Shown in pieces: positions 44,136 through 52,548 of a stretch of DNA of 64,000 bases; position 1 is the first letter of the stretch, and each line of letters starts with the position of its first letter. Made by a program: the position numbers and the translations under genes. The stretch lies in NCBI GenBank assembly GCA_945866125.1, contig CAMBFZ010000012.1:42013-106012 (forward strand). The letters are read 5' to 3'. Below the pieces are notes generated by a model. That model did no database searches, had not been told where the DNA came from, and saw nothing but the letters and a program-made list of their open reading frames with translations. Source of the DNA: Bordetella parapertussis (GTDB taxonomy: Bacteria; Pseudomonadota; Gammaproteobacteria; Burkholderiales; Burkholderiaceae_D).

Positions 44136-44184
44136 CCCGGCTTAGGCCGGCTCGCGGCCTAAGCCGGGTTGAGCGTCGTATAAT
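44136..44184. promoter_or_regulatory. 14-bp inverted repeat and TATAAT upstream of ispB
   Basis: cccggcttaggccg (44136-44149) and cggcctaagccggg (44155-44168) are perfectly complementary around gctcg. A consensus TATAAT (44179-44184) begins 10 bp after it. The palindrome therefore covers the spacer and -35 zone of the probable ispB promoter, with no good -35 hexamer visible. Confidence 0.6.
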
Positions 44185-44218
44185 CGCATCAATTCAATGA
44201 TTTTTACCGGATTTCCCC

Positions 44219-45208
44219 TTGTCAGCCTCTTCGCCCACGTCGCCTCACAACCCCTTGGGCGACACCCTCGCTACCGACATGCAGGCGGTCGATGCCGCCA
44301 TCCGGGCCCAACTGCACTCGGACGTACCCTTGGTCAGCCAAATTGCCGACTATATTATTAGTGCCGGCGGCAAGCGCATCCGCCCCGCCCTGGTGCTGCT
44401 AATGGCCAATGCCTGGGGTTACGCCGGCAAAGAGCACCACAAGCTTGCCGCGGTGATCGAATTCATCCATACCGCGACCCTCCTTCACGACGACGTTGTT
44501 GACGAATCGGCAATGCGACGTGGCCGCGAGACCGCCAACGCCTTGTTTGGCAACGCCGCCTCGGTCCTAGTGGGCGACTTTGTTTACTCGCGCGCATTCC
44601 AGATGATGGTCTCGGTCAACAGCATGCGGGTCATGCAAATTCTGGCCGACGCAACCAACGTTATTGCCGAAGGCGAGGTATTGCAGTTAATGAATATGCA
44701 TGATCCGGAGGTCACCGAGGAGCGCTACCTGCAGGTCATCCGCTCCAAAACCGCCAAACTATTTGAGGCAGCCACCGAGCTTGGCAGTTTGATCGCAGGC
44801 GCGCCAGAGGAAGCCATCGCGGCTGCCGCCGAATACGGGCGCTCGCTAGGCACCGCGTTTCAGCTCATCGACGATGTGCTGGACTACTCAGGCAACGCTG
44901 CCGACACCGGCAAAAATGTCGGCGACGATCTGCGGGAAGGCAAACCTACCTTGCCGCTGATTTATCTACTCCAGCACGGCACGCTGCAAGAACGTGAGCT
45001 CGTGCGTAACTGCATCGAGCACGGGGACGAAGATCACTTTGATGACATCCTCAACGCCATCACCAGCTCAGGCGCATTGGAATACACGCGATTAAAAGCA
45101 GAACAGGCTAGCCAAAAAGCCAGCCTATCGCTTAGTGCGTTGCCGGCCAGTGCGCACAAAGAGGCACTGCTTGAACTGGCTCACTTTGCGGTGCAACGCA
45201 ATCATTAG
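44219..45208 (+). CDS. ispB: Polyprenyl (octaprenyl) diphosphate synthase
   Basis: 329 aa, trans-prenyltransferase that makes the side chain of ubiquinone. FARM LLHDDVVDESAMRRG and SARM QLIDDVLDYSGN carry the two aspartate-rich motifs; DLREGKPTLPLIYLL follows. TTG 44219 is the start that fits family length, though its ribosome site is poor; ATG 44278 is the next in-frame option. Location opposite rplU-rpmA matches E. coli. Confidence 0.94.
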   Translation: MSASSPTSPHNPLGDTLATDMQAVDAAIRAQLHSDVPLVSQIADYIISAGGKRIRPALVLLMANAWGYAGKEHHKLAAVIEFIHTATLLHDDVVDESAMRRGRETANALFGNAASVLVGDFVYSRAFQMMVSVNSMRVMQILADATNVIAEGEVLQLMNMHDPEVTEERYLQVIRSKTAKLFEAATELGSLIAGAPEEAIAAAAEYGRSLGTAFQLIDDVLDYSGNAADTGKNVGDDLREGKPTLPLIYLLQHGTLQERELVRNCIEHGDEDHFDDILNAITSSGALEYTRLKAEQASQKASLSLSALPASAHKEALLELAHFAVQRNH

Positions 45209-45243
45209 ACTGGTTTTGCGTGGTTGATTTTCGCGAAATTTGC

Positions 45244-45249
45244 TAAAAT
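45244..45249 (+). promoter_or_regulatory. Extended -10 element upstream of tRNA-Pro
   Basis: TGCTAAAAT provides a TG-extended -10 (TAAAAT at 45244-45249) about 70 bp before the tRNA; no good -35 is seen. Confidence 0.35.
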
Positions 45250-45319
45250 TTTCGCGTCACGGTTGACCCGCATGGACCAGCACTAGGCTTCCCGATCGCT
45301 GTCTGATGTCGACTGACGG

Positions 45320-45396
45320 CGGGGTGTAGCTTAGTCTGCTAGAGCGCTACGTTCGGGACGTAGAGGCCGGAGGTTCGAATCCTCTCACCCCGACCA
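45320..45396 (+). tRNA. tRNA-Pro (anticodon CGG)
   Basis: 77 nt with CCA encoded. Acceptor CGGGGTG/CACCCCG, anticodon stem CTACG/CGTAG with loop TTCGGGA (anticodon CGG, reads CCG), T-arm GGAGG-TTCGAAT-CCTCT. The C1:G72 pair is typical of tRNA-Pro. The D-loop reads AGTCTGCTA: position 19 is C where G is almost universal (the usual form is AGCCTGGTA). A lone integrase gene ends 45 bp downstream. Confidence 0.93.
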
Positions 45397-45440
45397 TTGG
45401 CGCTTGAGCCGTTTCATTGACTGCCTCGTTGACCCCTCGC

Positions 45441-46757
45441 TCAACTACTGCGCTTACTTTGCAGCAGCCCGATATTCATCTCTGCGGTCAGATTAGACGC
45501 ATAAAACTGCTCAATCATCTGCACCGAGGTGCGCGCATTTCTCGCCAGAGTGAGTAAATCAATCCCTTTGCCGTACAACAAGCGGAACATGATCGCGGTA
45601 TGCCGCAGGCTATAAAGACTGCGCACCTGGCCGAGTTCGCCGATTTTTAAATGTGTCACTTCTAATATTTTATTAAAATTCATTGACAGCACCACCGACG
45701 CCGCATCGCGATCGTCGATATGCGGCAGGAACAGATAATCTTCCTTGCCGCCGAAACCTTGACTTTGAGAATAGCGCAGCAAGCTCTGATAAATACGCAC
45801 TGCAGGGCGCAAGGTTACGATCTGCGCTTTATGGCACTTGGTCTCAGGCGAGCTCAGCCTCAGGTAAAGGTGCTCACCCCGAACGATTTCGACGTGCTTG
45901 TGCTGAATAAATTTCAAATCAGTCGGCCGCATAAAGCCATTGACCATAAACCCGATCATCCAGGCCATTTCAATAGGAACAGACTCGGTTCGGGTGAAGA
46001 TACCGCCGGCTTTATCGCGATGCGTGCCGGGCTTTTTTTCTTTCGGAAAACGCGCTAGCCGTTTGGCTGCCCTTAATAACTGCCCGTACTCGGACAGAGT
46101 AAATCCCCCCCGCGGCTGTGAACTGAGTTTGATTTTGGCAAATGGCGGTATTTTGTCGACGATATTATTTATTAGCGCGAATTTAAATACGAGCCGTATC
46201 GACTGCAGATATTGCGTAATCGTGATCGACGACGATCCACGCTCGACTAACGAGGCAGTAAATACGGACAAATCATCATGACTAACCGAGCGAATATCCC
46301 GGTTCAAAAAAAACGGAAAGAGATGATTTTTGAACCGGTTCCGCAGCGACTTGAACGACTGCAGCGACAGCTCGCCCCGCATCATGCGACCCCGCTCGGC
46401 TTCCAGCGACTTCTCGGCGATGGCGCAAAAGCTGTGCTGCGGCGATTCTTTTTTTACCACGGCTAGATCTAAGCGGCCGACTTCACTTTCGCTGGCGCGG
46501 TTCAGGCGAACAATTAATTCTTCATAAAACTGTTTCGCCACCTCGGTGGCATCCCGCTTGGCGATCGTGCGGGTGCTACGCACATACATTTTTCCCTCCA
46601 TGAAACACCGCGCCTGCCAAAAGCGACTGCCGTTAATCCGATAGATCTTTAATTTAGTCGGATATCCATGCACGCCGCTCATCGACGACAAAACCGGCAA
46701 AGACCGGGCTTGCCGTGAGGCATAAATTGCGTCATTCGCACTAGCGGGGATGGTCAT
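45441..46757 (-). CDS. Tyrosine recombinase / phage-type integrase
   Basis: 438 aa from ATG 46757; the open frame extends to 46946 without a better start, and no clear ribosome site is seen at 46757. An N-terminal DNA-binding part (YRINGSRFWQARCFMEGKMY) and SAM-like core (residues ~130-215) precede the catalytic domain. That has box I Arg in GFMRPTDLKFI, box II YSLRHTAIMF (Tyr in place of the first His, as in some phage integrases) and the nucleophile Tyr in MIEQFYAS. It points toward tRNA-Pro 45 bp away, the usual tRNA-attachment arrangement, but no cargo genes or second att copy are visible, so it is probably a remnant or a domesticated enzyme. Confidence 0.88.
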   Translation of the reverse strand: MTIPASANDAIYASRQARSLPVLSSMSGVHGYPTKLKIYRINGSRFWQARCFMEGKMYVRSTRTIAKRDATEVAKQFYEELIVRLNRASESEVGRLDLAVVKKESPQHSFCAIAEKSLEAERGRMMRGELSLQSFKSLRNRFKNHLFPFFLNRDIRSVSHDDLSVFTASLVERGSSSITITQYLQSIRLVFKFALINNIVDKIPPFAKIKLSSQPRGGFTLSEYGQLLRAAKRLARFPKEKKPGTHRDKAGGIFTRTESVPIEMAWMIGFMVNGFMRPTDLKFIQHKHVEIVRGEHLYLRLSSPETKCHKAQIVTLRPAVRIYQSLLRYSQSQGFGGKEDYLFLPHIDDRDAASVVLSMNFNKILEVTHLKIGELGQVRSLYSLRHTAIMFRLLYGKGIDLLTLARNARTSVQMIEQFYASNLTAEMNIGLLQSKRSS

Positions 46758-47001
46758 GGTGCAGGGGCAGGTTGTATCAAAGTGTAGAACCGACCCGGCC
46801 GGAAATTTTGGGTATTTTAAATAAAACAAACTGTTAATTACTGACGAAATATATAAGAAATTCGTCCAAGAACGACGATATCGCTGTATCAAACTTTTTT
46901 CTTTAAGACTGCGCAAAGCAGCAGCGCGCTTGTTTGTAAGTGACACAGAGAGAAAAATCGTCCGGTGCCGAGTGTGATTTGGATTGTTTGGAGATTATAA
47001 A

Positions 47002-47907
47002 ATGAGAAAGACTCAATTCGCACTGGCCGCACTGGCTCTGGTAGCTTCGACCGCAGCTCTGGCTAACGGCGTAACCGTTTACGGCACCATTGACGCTGCA
47101 GTTGCTAAAGGCAGCTCGAGCGAGACCGTATTTTCTGGCGCCGGCCAGTGGAGTGCTTCGGCATTCGGCCTGAGAGGTTCGGAAGATCTGGGCAACGGCC
47201 TGAGCGCCAACTTCAACGTCGAAGCTGGTATCTCAGGCGGCTTCGGTTCGATCACTGGTGGTCTGCAACTGTCCCCATTCATCCTGTCGTACGTCACGAC
47301 TCTGGGTCTGGCTGGTAACAACTTCCTGGTTCCAACTCTGGTTAACGCTGGCGCAGCTGACACCGGCGGCGCAGGTACTGGTGCAACAGGCGGCTTTTTC
47401 ATCCCTAACGCTATCAGCTACACATCGCCAGACCTCGGCGGCGCAACAGTTAGCCTGATGACCGCAACCGGCAACGGCTCGGATCTGAACAAGTACACCG
47501 GTGCAAACGTTCGCGCTGCATTCGGCGATCTGTCCTTGACCATTGCTTACGCTGACCGTACCAATTCGTATCAGAACACCCTGATCGGTGGTACGTACTC
47601 GATGGGCGCACTGAAAGTTGCTGCCAACTACATCATGGGTAACCCAGCAGCATCGACCAAAGACATCAACACCTACACGGTAGGCGCTTCGTATGCAATC
47701 GATGCAGCTAACACCATCGGTCTGAATTACTCGAAGAACGATGCGACCCAAGCTGCTAGCATCGTCAACGTGTCTGCTGCCCACGCTCTGTCGAAGTCGA
47801 CTTCGATTTATGCCTTCTACAACAACACCAGCAATAGCGCACTGTCGTCGTACTACAACACGACCGGCGACAATGCTTATGGTATCGGCCTGAACAAAAA
47901 CTTCTAA
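47002..47907 (+). CDS. Gram-negative porin (Neisseria/Burkholderia type), paralogue 1
   Basis: 301 aa. ATG 47002 with GGAG 8 bases upstream, signal peptide MRKTQFALAALALVASTAALA, then beta strands starting VTVYGTIDAAVAKG and ending in the C-terminal Phe (GIGLNKNF) required for outer-membrane insertion. SAFGLRGSEDLGNGLSANF is the family hallmark. Codon choice is strongly biased (for example CTG, GGC, AAC), which suggests high expression. Shorter than typical porins (~350-380). Followed by a strong terminator and by a paralogue. Confidence 0.93.
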   Translation: MRKTQFALAALALVASTAALANGVTVYGTIDAAVAKGSSSETVFSGAGQWSASAFGLRGSEDLGNGLSANFNVEAGISGGFGSITGGLQLSPFILSYVTTLGLAGNNFLVPTLVNAGAADTGGAGTGATGGFFIPNAISYTSPDLGGATVSLMTATGNGSDLNKYTGANVRAAFGDLSLTIAYADRTNSYQNTLIGGTYSMGALKVAANYIMGNPAASTKDINTYTVGASYAIDAANTIGLNYSKNDATQAASIVNVSAAHALSKSTSIYAFYNNTSNSALSSYYNTTGDNAYGIGLNKNF

Positions 47908-47950
47908 TCCTGCGTCGGTCTTGTACCGATTGGTTTAAAAGTCGTTGTAT

Positions 47951-47981
47951 AAAAAAGCCGCTCTTCGGAGTGGCTTTTTTT
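47951..47981 (+). terminator. Rho-independent terminator of porin 1
   Basis: aaaaaagccgctc - ttcg - gagtggcttttttt: a stable tetraloop hairpin with T-run, 43 bp after the stop codon. Confidence 0.93.
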
Positions 47982-48177
47982 ATGGCGCGCGCAATGGACA
48001 ATCACATCCCATCGTCACCACCATCCTCCGAAAACCACAAGCAACAAAAATCCTCTGTTTCTTCTATTCCTTGCGTCCTCGCAAACGCCGCATCAGCACT
48101 CATTGATTTTGCACGATTAGCGGACCTCATTGTTCTCCACACTCCTCGGATGCCTATCAACCACCGGAGGGATTTCA

Positions 48178-49272
48178 ATGAAAAAAAAACTTCTTGCCCC
48201 AGCCATTTTTGCTCTATGTGCCAGCAATGCCGCGTTCGCACAAACCGCGCTTACCCTGTATGGCAATATTGATGCATCGATCGTTACCGCCAATGGCATC
48301 GGCTCGGCAGATGAGCGCCGCACCAGCTTTGGTGAAGGTAACTGGGCCCCCTCTGTCTGGGGTATGCGGGGTAGCGAGGATCTCGGTAGCGGTATGCGCG
48401 CGCATTTCAGACTTGAGGGCGGTTTTAACGCGGGCAATGGCACCATCGCCAATGGCGGTACGACTGGGATTTTTAGCCGTATGGCGAATGTCGGTTTAAG
48501 TGGCTCGTTCGGTTCGGTGACGGCCGGCTTGAATATGTCGCCTTTTATTGCGGCTTACACGTCGACGCTGGGACTGGCAGGTAATAATTTTTATGTGCCG
48601 GCCTTGCTGTTGCACCGTGAGGGCACGACGCTCAACACACTGGGCCTGCCAGTATCGGTCGCCGGCGGAGGTACGGATGCTGATCCGGCACGCGGCACAA
48701 CCGGCGGCTTTTTTATTCCTAATTCGATTAGCTATAGTTTACCCGCCGAATCGCTGGCGGGCCTGTCCGGTAGCGTGATGTACGGGTTTGGCGGCATCGT
48801 GGGTGACGCCAGTGCCAATCGCTTTGTATCAGGCAATCTCGGCTATGCAATGGCCGACTGGACTATCGTCGCTGCCGCCTCTGACCGCGATTCACAGTAC
48901 CGACAGTATCTGGTCGGCGCCAGTGTACCGGTCGGCCCGATCAAGCTTGCCGCTAACTATGTCTGGTTTGATCCGAACGCGGGTAAGGCGACCAATACGG
49001 TCGTCATTGGCGCCGAGATGAAGGTAATGCCCAACACGAGTGTGGGAGTAAATTATGCGCGCAATAGCGGCGCGGGCCACCCTTCTATTATCAATCTCTC
49101 GGCGATGTATTCGCTCTCGAAGACCTTGGATATGTACGCGGCATACAATCACGCAACCGATGGCGCGTACTCGTCTTACTCGGGATTCGTTGACGCTTCG
49201 GCTGCACCGCTTACCTTGAATCAGACGGCTACCTCTGACGCCTTTATTTTAGGACTACGCAAGGGCTTTTAA
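48178..49272 (+). CDS. Gram-negative porin, paralogue 2
   Basis: 364 aa. ATG 48178 with GGAGG 7 bases upstream; signal peptide KKKLLAPAIFALCASNAAFA; first strand ALTLYGNIDASIVTANG; SVWGMRGSEDLGSGMRAHF; last residue Phe (ILGLRKGF). It shares blocks with paralogue 1 (TLGLAGNNFxVPxL and GGFFIPNxISY) but has longer loops, for example near residue 155, and far weaker codon bias. Its stop overlaps that of the convergent DUF3025 gene by 3-4 bp. Loop differences suggest different pore selectivity (inference). Confidence 0.92.
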   Translation: MKKKLLAPAIFALCASNAAFAQTALTLYGNIDASIVTANGIGSADERRTSFGEGNWAPSVWGMRGSEDLGSGMRAHFRLEGGFNAGNGTIANGGTTGIFSRMANVGLSGSFGSVTAGLNMSPFIAAYTSTLGLAGNNFYVPALLLHREGTTLNTLGLPVSVAGGGTDADPARGTTGGFFIPNSISYSLPAESLAGLSGSVMYGFGGIVGDASANRFVSGNLGYAMADWTIVAAASDRDSQYRQYLVGASVPVGPIKLAANYVWFDPNAGKATNTVVIGAEMKVMPNTSVGVNYARNSGAGHPSIINLSAMYSLSKTLDMYAAYNHATDGAYSSYSGFVDASAAPLTLNQTATSDAFILGLRKGF

Positions 49273-50093
49273 GCGGCCGCTTGGCTGGCACGCATCGGTC
49301 GGAAAACCGATGCGTCGTCATAAAATTTAGCATCTTGCTGAGGCCACCAACCAGGCACGCCCAGTACCGGCAAGGGCGTGAAATCTCTGCTGGCAAAACC
49401 TACCGACAGTTGTGCAGCAACTGCCAGATCAACTGCGGTAAGGCGTTCGGCCGCAGACTGCGCAAACCAGGACGGCTCGACCACCAAAATCCACGCATGG
49501 GCCGTGATTGCTTTGTAAGGACGCACGAGCTTTTCCAATAGCGCATGACCAAATAAATAAACCTCACAGTGCTGGTGAAAGATATCCTGCTTTTTCAGCA
49601 GCGCCTCTTGCCAGTGATGATCACGCAGCGCAGCGACCCATGTCACCTCACTACAAACAACCACGGCAGCGTTTTCATCAAACAAAGTCGCCGCATCACG
49701 CTGCCTGCCGCGCCCACCGCTATGAAGTATTGCGGCATTAAGCCGGCTTTGAATTTCGGCGGCCTGCAAGGCATTAAGTGTACGTTTGATGTGAGGAAAT
49801 CGTAGCCAAATGAGCGCATTAAAAAAATCATGCAGATTGTCGCGCGTCGGTACGGCACCAGTTGCATGGATGTAGGCTTCATAAGCGGTGTGCAATGGCA
49901 GCGACTGCTGCGGCACAAACCGGATGGGATGCCCCTGCATAGTGACGAGACCGCGCGCTTTGGCAGCACCGTTGAAAGCGTCGCGCCAATGCCCCTCAGA
50001 CAGCAGCGGCAGTGCCAGTTCCCGCAGTGGCGCAAGCCAGGGACGCTGCCAATCTATAGCGGCAAACACGATGGGCCCGAGTGTCGAGGTCAC
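49269..50093 (-). CDS. DUF3025 family protein
   Basis: 274 aa, function unknown. DUF3025 landmarks: YEAYIHATGAVPTRDNLHDF and FNALIWLRFPHIKRTLNALQ, then DENAAVVVCSEVTWVAALRD. Soluble, no signal peptide. GTG 50093 start without an obvious ribosome site, 18 bp after pyrC, so co-transcription with pyrC is likely. Ends convergently against porin 2 with overlapping stop codons. Confidence 0.85.
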   Translation of the reverse strand: MTSTLGPIVFAAIDWQRPWLAPLRELALPLLSEGHWRDAFNGAAKARGLVTMQGHPIRFVPQQSLPLHTAYEAYIHATGAVPTRDNLHDFFNALIWLRFPHIKRTLNALQAAEIQSRLNAAILHSGGRGRQRDAATLFDENAAVVVCSEVTWVAALRDHHWQEALLKKQDIFHQHCEVYLFGHALLEKLVRPYKAITAHAWILVVEPSWFAQSAAERLTAVDLAVAAQLSVGFASRDFTPLPVLGVPGWWPQQDAKFYDDASVFRPMRASQAAA

Positions 50094-50111
50094 GCAAATA
50101 AAGCCACGATC

Positions 50112-51161
50112 TCAGACCAGTTTCCACTGTAAGGTTTGGCCGGCATCGAGTGGCACTAAGGTGGTGTCGGCGAGCTTGAGTTGGTCTGGAATAGTCCATG
50201 GCGCGCGCTGCAAACGGACGTAGCCGGTGTTGCGTGGCAAACCATAAAAATCGGGCCCGTGAAAACTGGCAAAGGCTTCTAGTTTGTCGAGCGCGTCCGC
50301 TTCTTCAAATGCTTGCGCATAGAGCTCCATCGCATGCAAGGCGGTGTAACAACCTGCGCACCCACACGCATGCTCTTTTAATCCCTTGGGATGCGGCGCG
50401 GAGTCGGTGCCCAGAAAAAAACGCGGGCCGCCAGACGTCGCTGCCTGCACGAGTGCCTGTCGGTGCACTTCGCGTTTCAAGATAGGCAGGCAATAGTAAT
50501 GCGGCCTTATGCCGCCTTTAAAAATCGCATTGCGGTTGTAGAGCAGGTGATGCGCAGTGATGGTTGCCGCCATGGGACCTTCGGCGTCACGCACGTATTG
50601 CGCCGCTTCACGGGTGGTGATGTGTTCGAAGACAATTTTGAGTTGCGGTAACTGGCGCCGTAATGGCTGTAGAACTCGATCAATGAACACGGCTTCGCGA
50701 TCAAAAATATCAATGTCGCTGTCGGTGACTTCGCCATGCACCAGCAAAGGCAAACCAAGTTGCTGCATCATTTCCAAGCTTGGCATGCAGTGTGAAAGAT
50801 CGGTGACGCCAGCATCAGAATTGGTTGTCGCACCGGCCGGATATAACTTGACGCCATGAACAAACCCACTGTCAACGGCACGGCGAATTTCGTCTGGCTG
50901 CGTATTGTCGGTCAGGTAGAGCACCATTAAGGGCTCGAAGACTAAATCAGCAGGCAAAGCGGCGACGATGCGATCGCGATAGGCGCCCGCCATGGCGGTG
51001 GTAGTGACGGGTGGCTTGAGATTGGGCATCACGATGGCACGGGCAAACTGGCGCGCGGTGTGCGGCAAAACATCGGCCATCATCGCACCATCGCGCAGAT
51101 GCAAATGCCAGTCATCGGGTCGAATGATGGTGAGAGAATCAGGGGCTGCCGGCTTGTGCAT
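50112..51161 (-). CDS. pyrC: Dihydroorotase
   Basis: 349 aa, zinc enzyme of pyrimidine synthesis (E. coli PyrC type). Metal ligands and active site: RPDDWHLHLRDGAMM, the carboxylated Lys in GVKLYPAGATTNSDAGV, LVHGEVTD, TAHHLLYNRNA and FLGTDSAPH. Full length. Between glycerate kinase (32 bp) and DUF3025 (18 bp), same strand. Confidence 0.96.
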   Translation of the reverse strand: MHKPAAPDSLTIIRPDDWHLHLRDGAMMADVLPHTARQFARAIVMPNLKPPVTTTAMAGAYRDRIVAALPADLVFEPLMVLYLTDNTQPDEIRRAVDSGFVHGVKLYPAGATTNSDAGVTDLSHCMPSLEMMQQLGLPLLVHGEVTDSDIDIFDREAVFIDRVLQPLRRQLPQLKIVFEHITTREAAQYVRDAEGPMAATITAHHLLYNRNAIFKGGIRPHYYCLPILKREVHRQALVQAATSGGPRFFLGTDSAPHPKGLKEHACGCAGCYTALHAMELYAQAFEEADALDKLEAFASFHGPDFYGLPRNTGYVRLQRAPWTIPDQLKLADTTLVPLDAGQTLQWKLV

Positions 51162-51193
51162 GAGCTTGTTGTCGCTAATAAGTTGGTTTGATT

Positions 51194-52465
51194 TTACAGG
51201 ATGAGTATCACGCGATAATCATTGACGTTGGTGCGGGTCGGCCCGGTGACGAGTAGGTCTCCAAGCGCGGAAAAATAACTATAACCATCGTTGTTTGCCA
51301 GGAGCGCCTGCGCCGATATGCCGAGTGCTGCTGCACGCGCAGCGCTATCGGGAAATAGCAGCGCACCGGCGTTGTCTTCGGTGCCATCAATGCCATCGGT
51401 GTCGGCAGCAAGTGCATAGATGCCGGGCATGTCGGCCAATTCCACAGCGAGGGAGGTGAGGAATTCGGCACAGCGTCCACCGCGCCCGTTACCTCTTACC
51501 GTTACTGTGCATTCGCCGCCAGAGATGAGCGCCACCGGTGGCTTGAAGGGCTGACTATGTGCACGAATTTCGCGCGCCAATGCCGCATAAACTTTGGCGA
51601 CTTCGGCGGCTTCACCGGTGACGGTGTCGCCCAAGATAACCGGTGTGATCTGCTGTGCACGAAAATAATCAGCTGCGGCCTGCAGGCTTTCATGCGCAGT
51701 CGCAATGACGGTGTTATTGACGTGGGCAAGCAGCGGGTCTCCCGGCTTAGGTGTCTCATCGACTTGGCCAGCGACACCCGCTTTCAAATGCCTCAGCACC
51801 GAGGCTGGCGCCTGAACCGCAAAGCGTTCCAGAATCGCAAGCGCCTCGGCATAGGTGCTAGGGTCGGCACAGGTTGGGCCAGACGCAATGGCACTGGGGT
51901 CGTCGCCTGTGACGTCGCTGATGACTAAGCTGGTTACAGGTGCCTTGCAGGCTGCTGCTAGTTGGCCGCCTTGGATACGCGAGAGATGCTTCCGAACGAT
52001 GTTCATTTCCGTGATGGGCGCCCCAGACTTGAGGAGACTGTTTGTGACGGACTTTAAGTCCGCCATCGTGATGCCCGTCACAGGTAACGACAGCAGACTC
52101 GAGCCGCCGCCAGAGATCAGTGCGATCAAGTGGTCGTTTGAAGTCAGCTGCGCTACGCGCGCCAGGATGTTTGCAGCAGCAGCCTCGCCGGCACCATCGG
52201 GTACCGGATGGCTGGCTTCGACAACGTCAATACGCTCGGTGGGCATACCATGCGCATAGCGAGTAACGACGCATCCTTCAAGCGGGACATCGGCCGGCCA
52301 TGCGAGTTCGACGGCGCGCGCCATGCTGGCTGCAGCCTTACCGGCACCAACGACGAGGGTTTTCCCGCGGGGTGGTGATGGGAGGTGTGCGGCGACGATA
52401 TTCAGCGGATCCGCAGCGGCGACTGCGGCATGGAAGCTGGCAACGAGGATGTCTCTAGGTTTCAT
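51194..52465 (-). CDS. Glycerate kinase, MOFRL family (GckA/TtuD type)
   Basis: 423 aa from ATG 52465 (KPRDILVASFHAAVAAADPL). DUF4147 domain with VVGAGKAAASMARAVE and ALISGGGSSLLSLPV, then the MOFRL domain with ALISGGECTVTVRGNGRGGR and YALAADTDGIDGTEDNAGAL. Phosphorylates D-glycerate to 2-phosphoglycerate. A GarR-type reductase that makes glycerate is encoded at 61311-62219, so both steps of tartronate-semialdehyde disposal are in the window though not in one operon. Confidence 0.92.
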   Translation of the reverse strand: MKPRDILVASFHAAVAAADPLNIVAAHLPSPPRGKTLVVGAGKAAASMARAVELAWPADVPLEGCVVTRYAHGMPTERIDVVEASHPVPDGAGEAAAANILARVAQLTSNDHLIALISGGGSSLLSLPVTGITMADLKSVTNSLLKSGAPITEMNIVRKHLSRIQGGQLAAACKAPVTSLVISDVTGDDPSAIASGPTCADPSTYAEALAILERFAVQAPASVLRHLKAGVAGQVDETPKPGDPLLAHVNNTVIATAHESLQAAADYFRAQQITPVILGDTVTGEAAEVAKVYAALAREIRAHSQPFKPPVALISGGECTVTVRGNGRGGRCAEFLTSLAVELADMPGIYALAADTDGIDGTEDNAGALLFPDSAARAAALGISAQALLANNDGYSYFSALGDLLVTGPTRTNVNDYRVILIL

Positions 52466-52548
52466 GATGCAGCAATTGTGTTGAAATAAACGTGTATTGT
52501 AAAAGAGGCGCGGGCAGTACCCAGTGAAACAGGTTGACGCGCGCCGAT

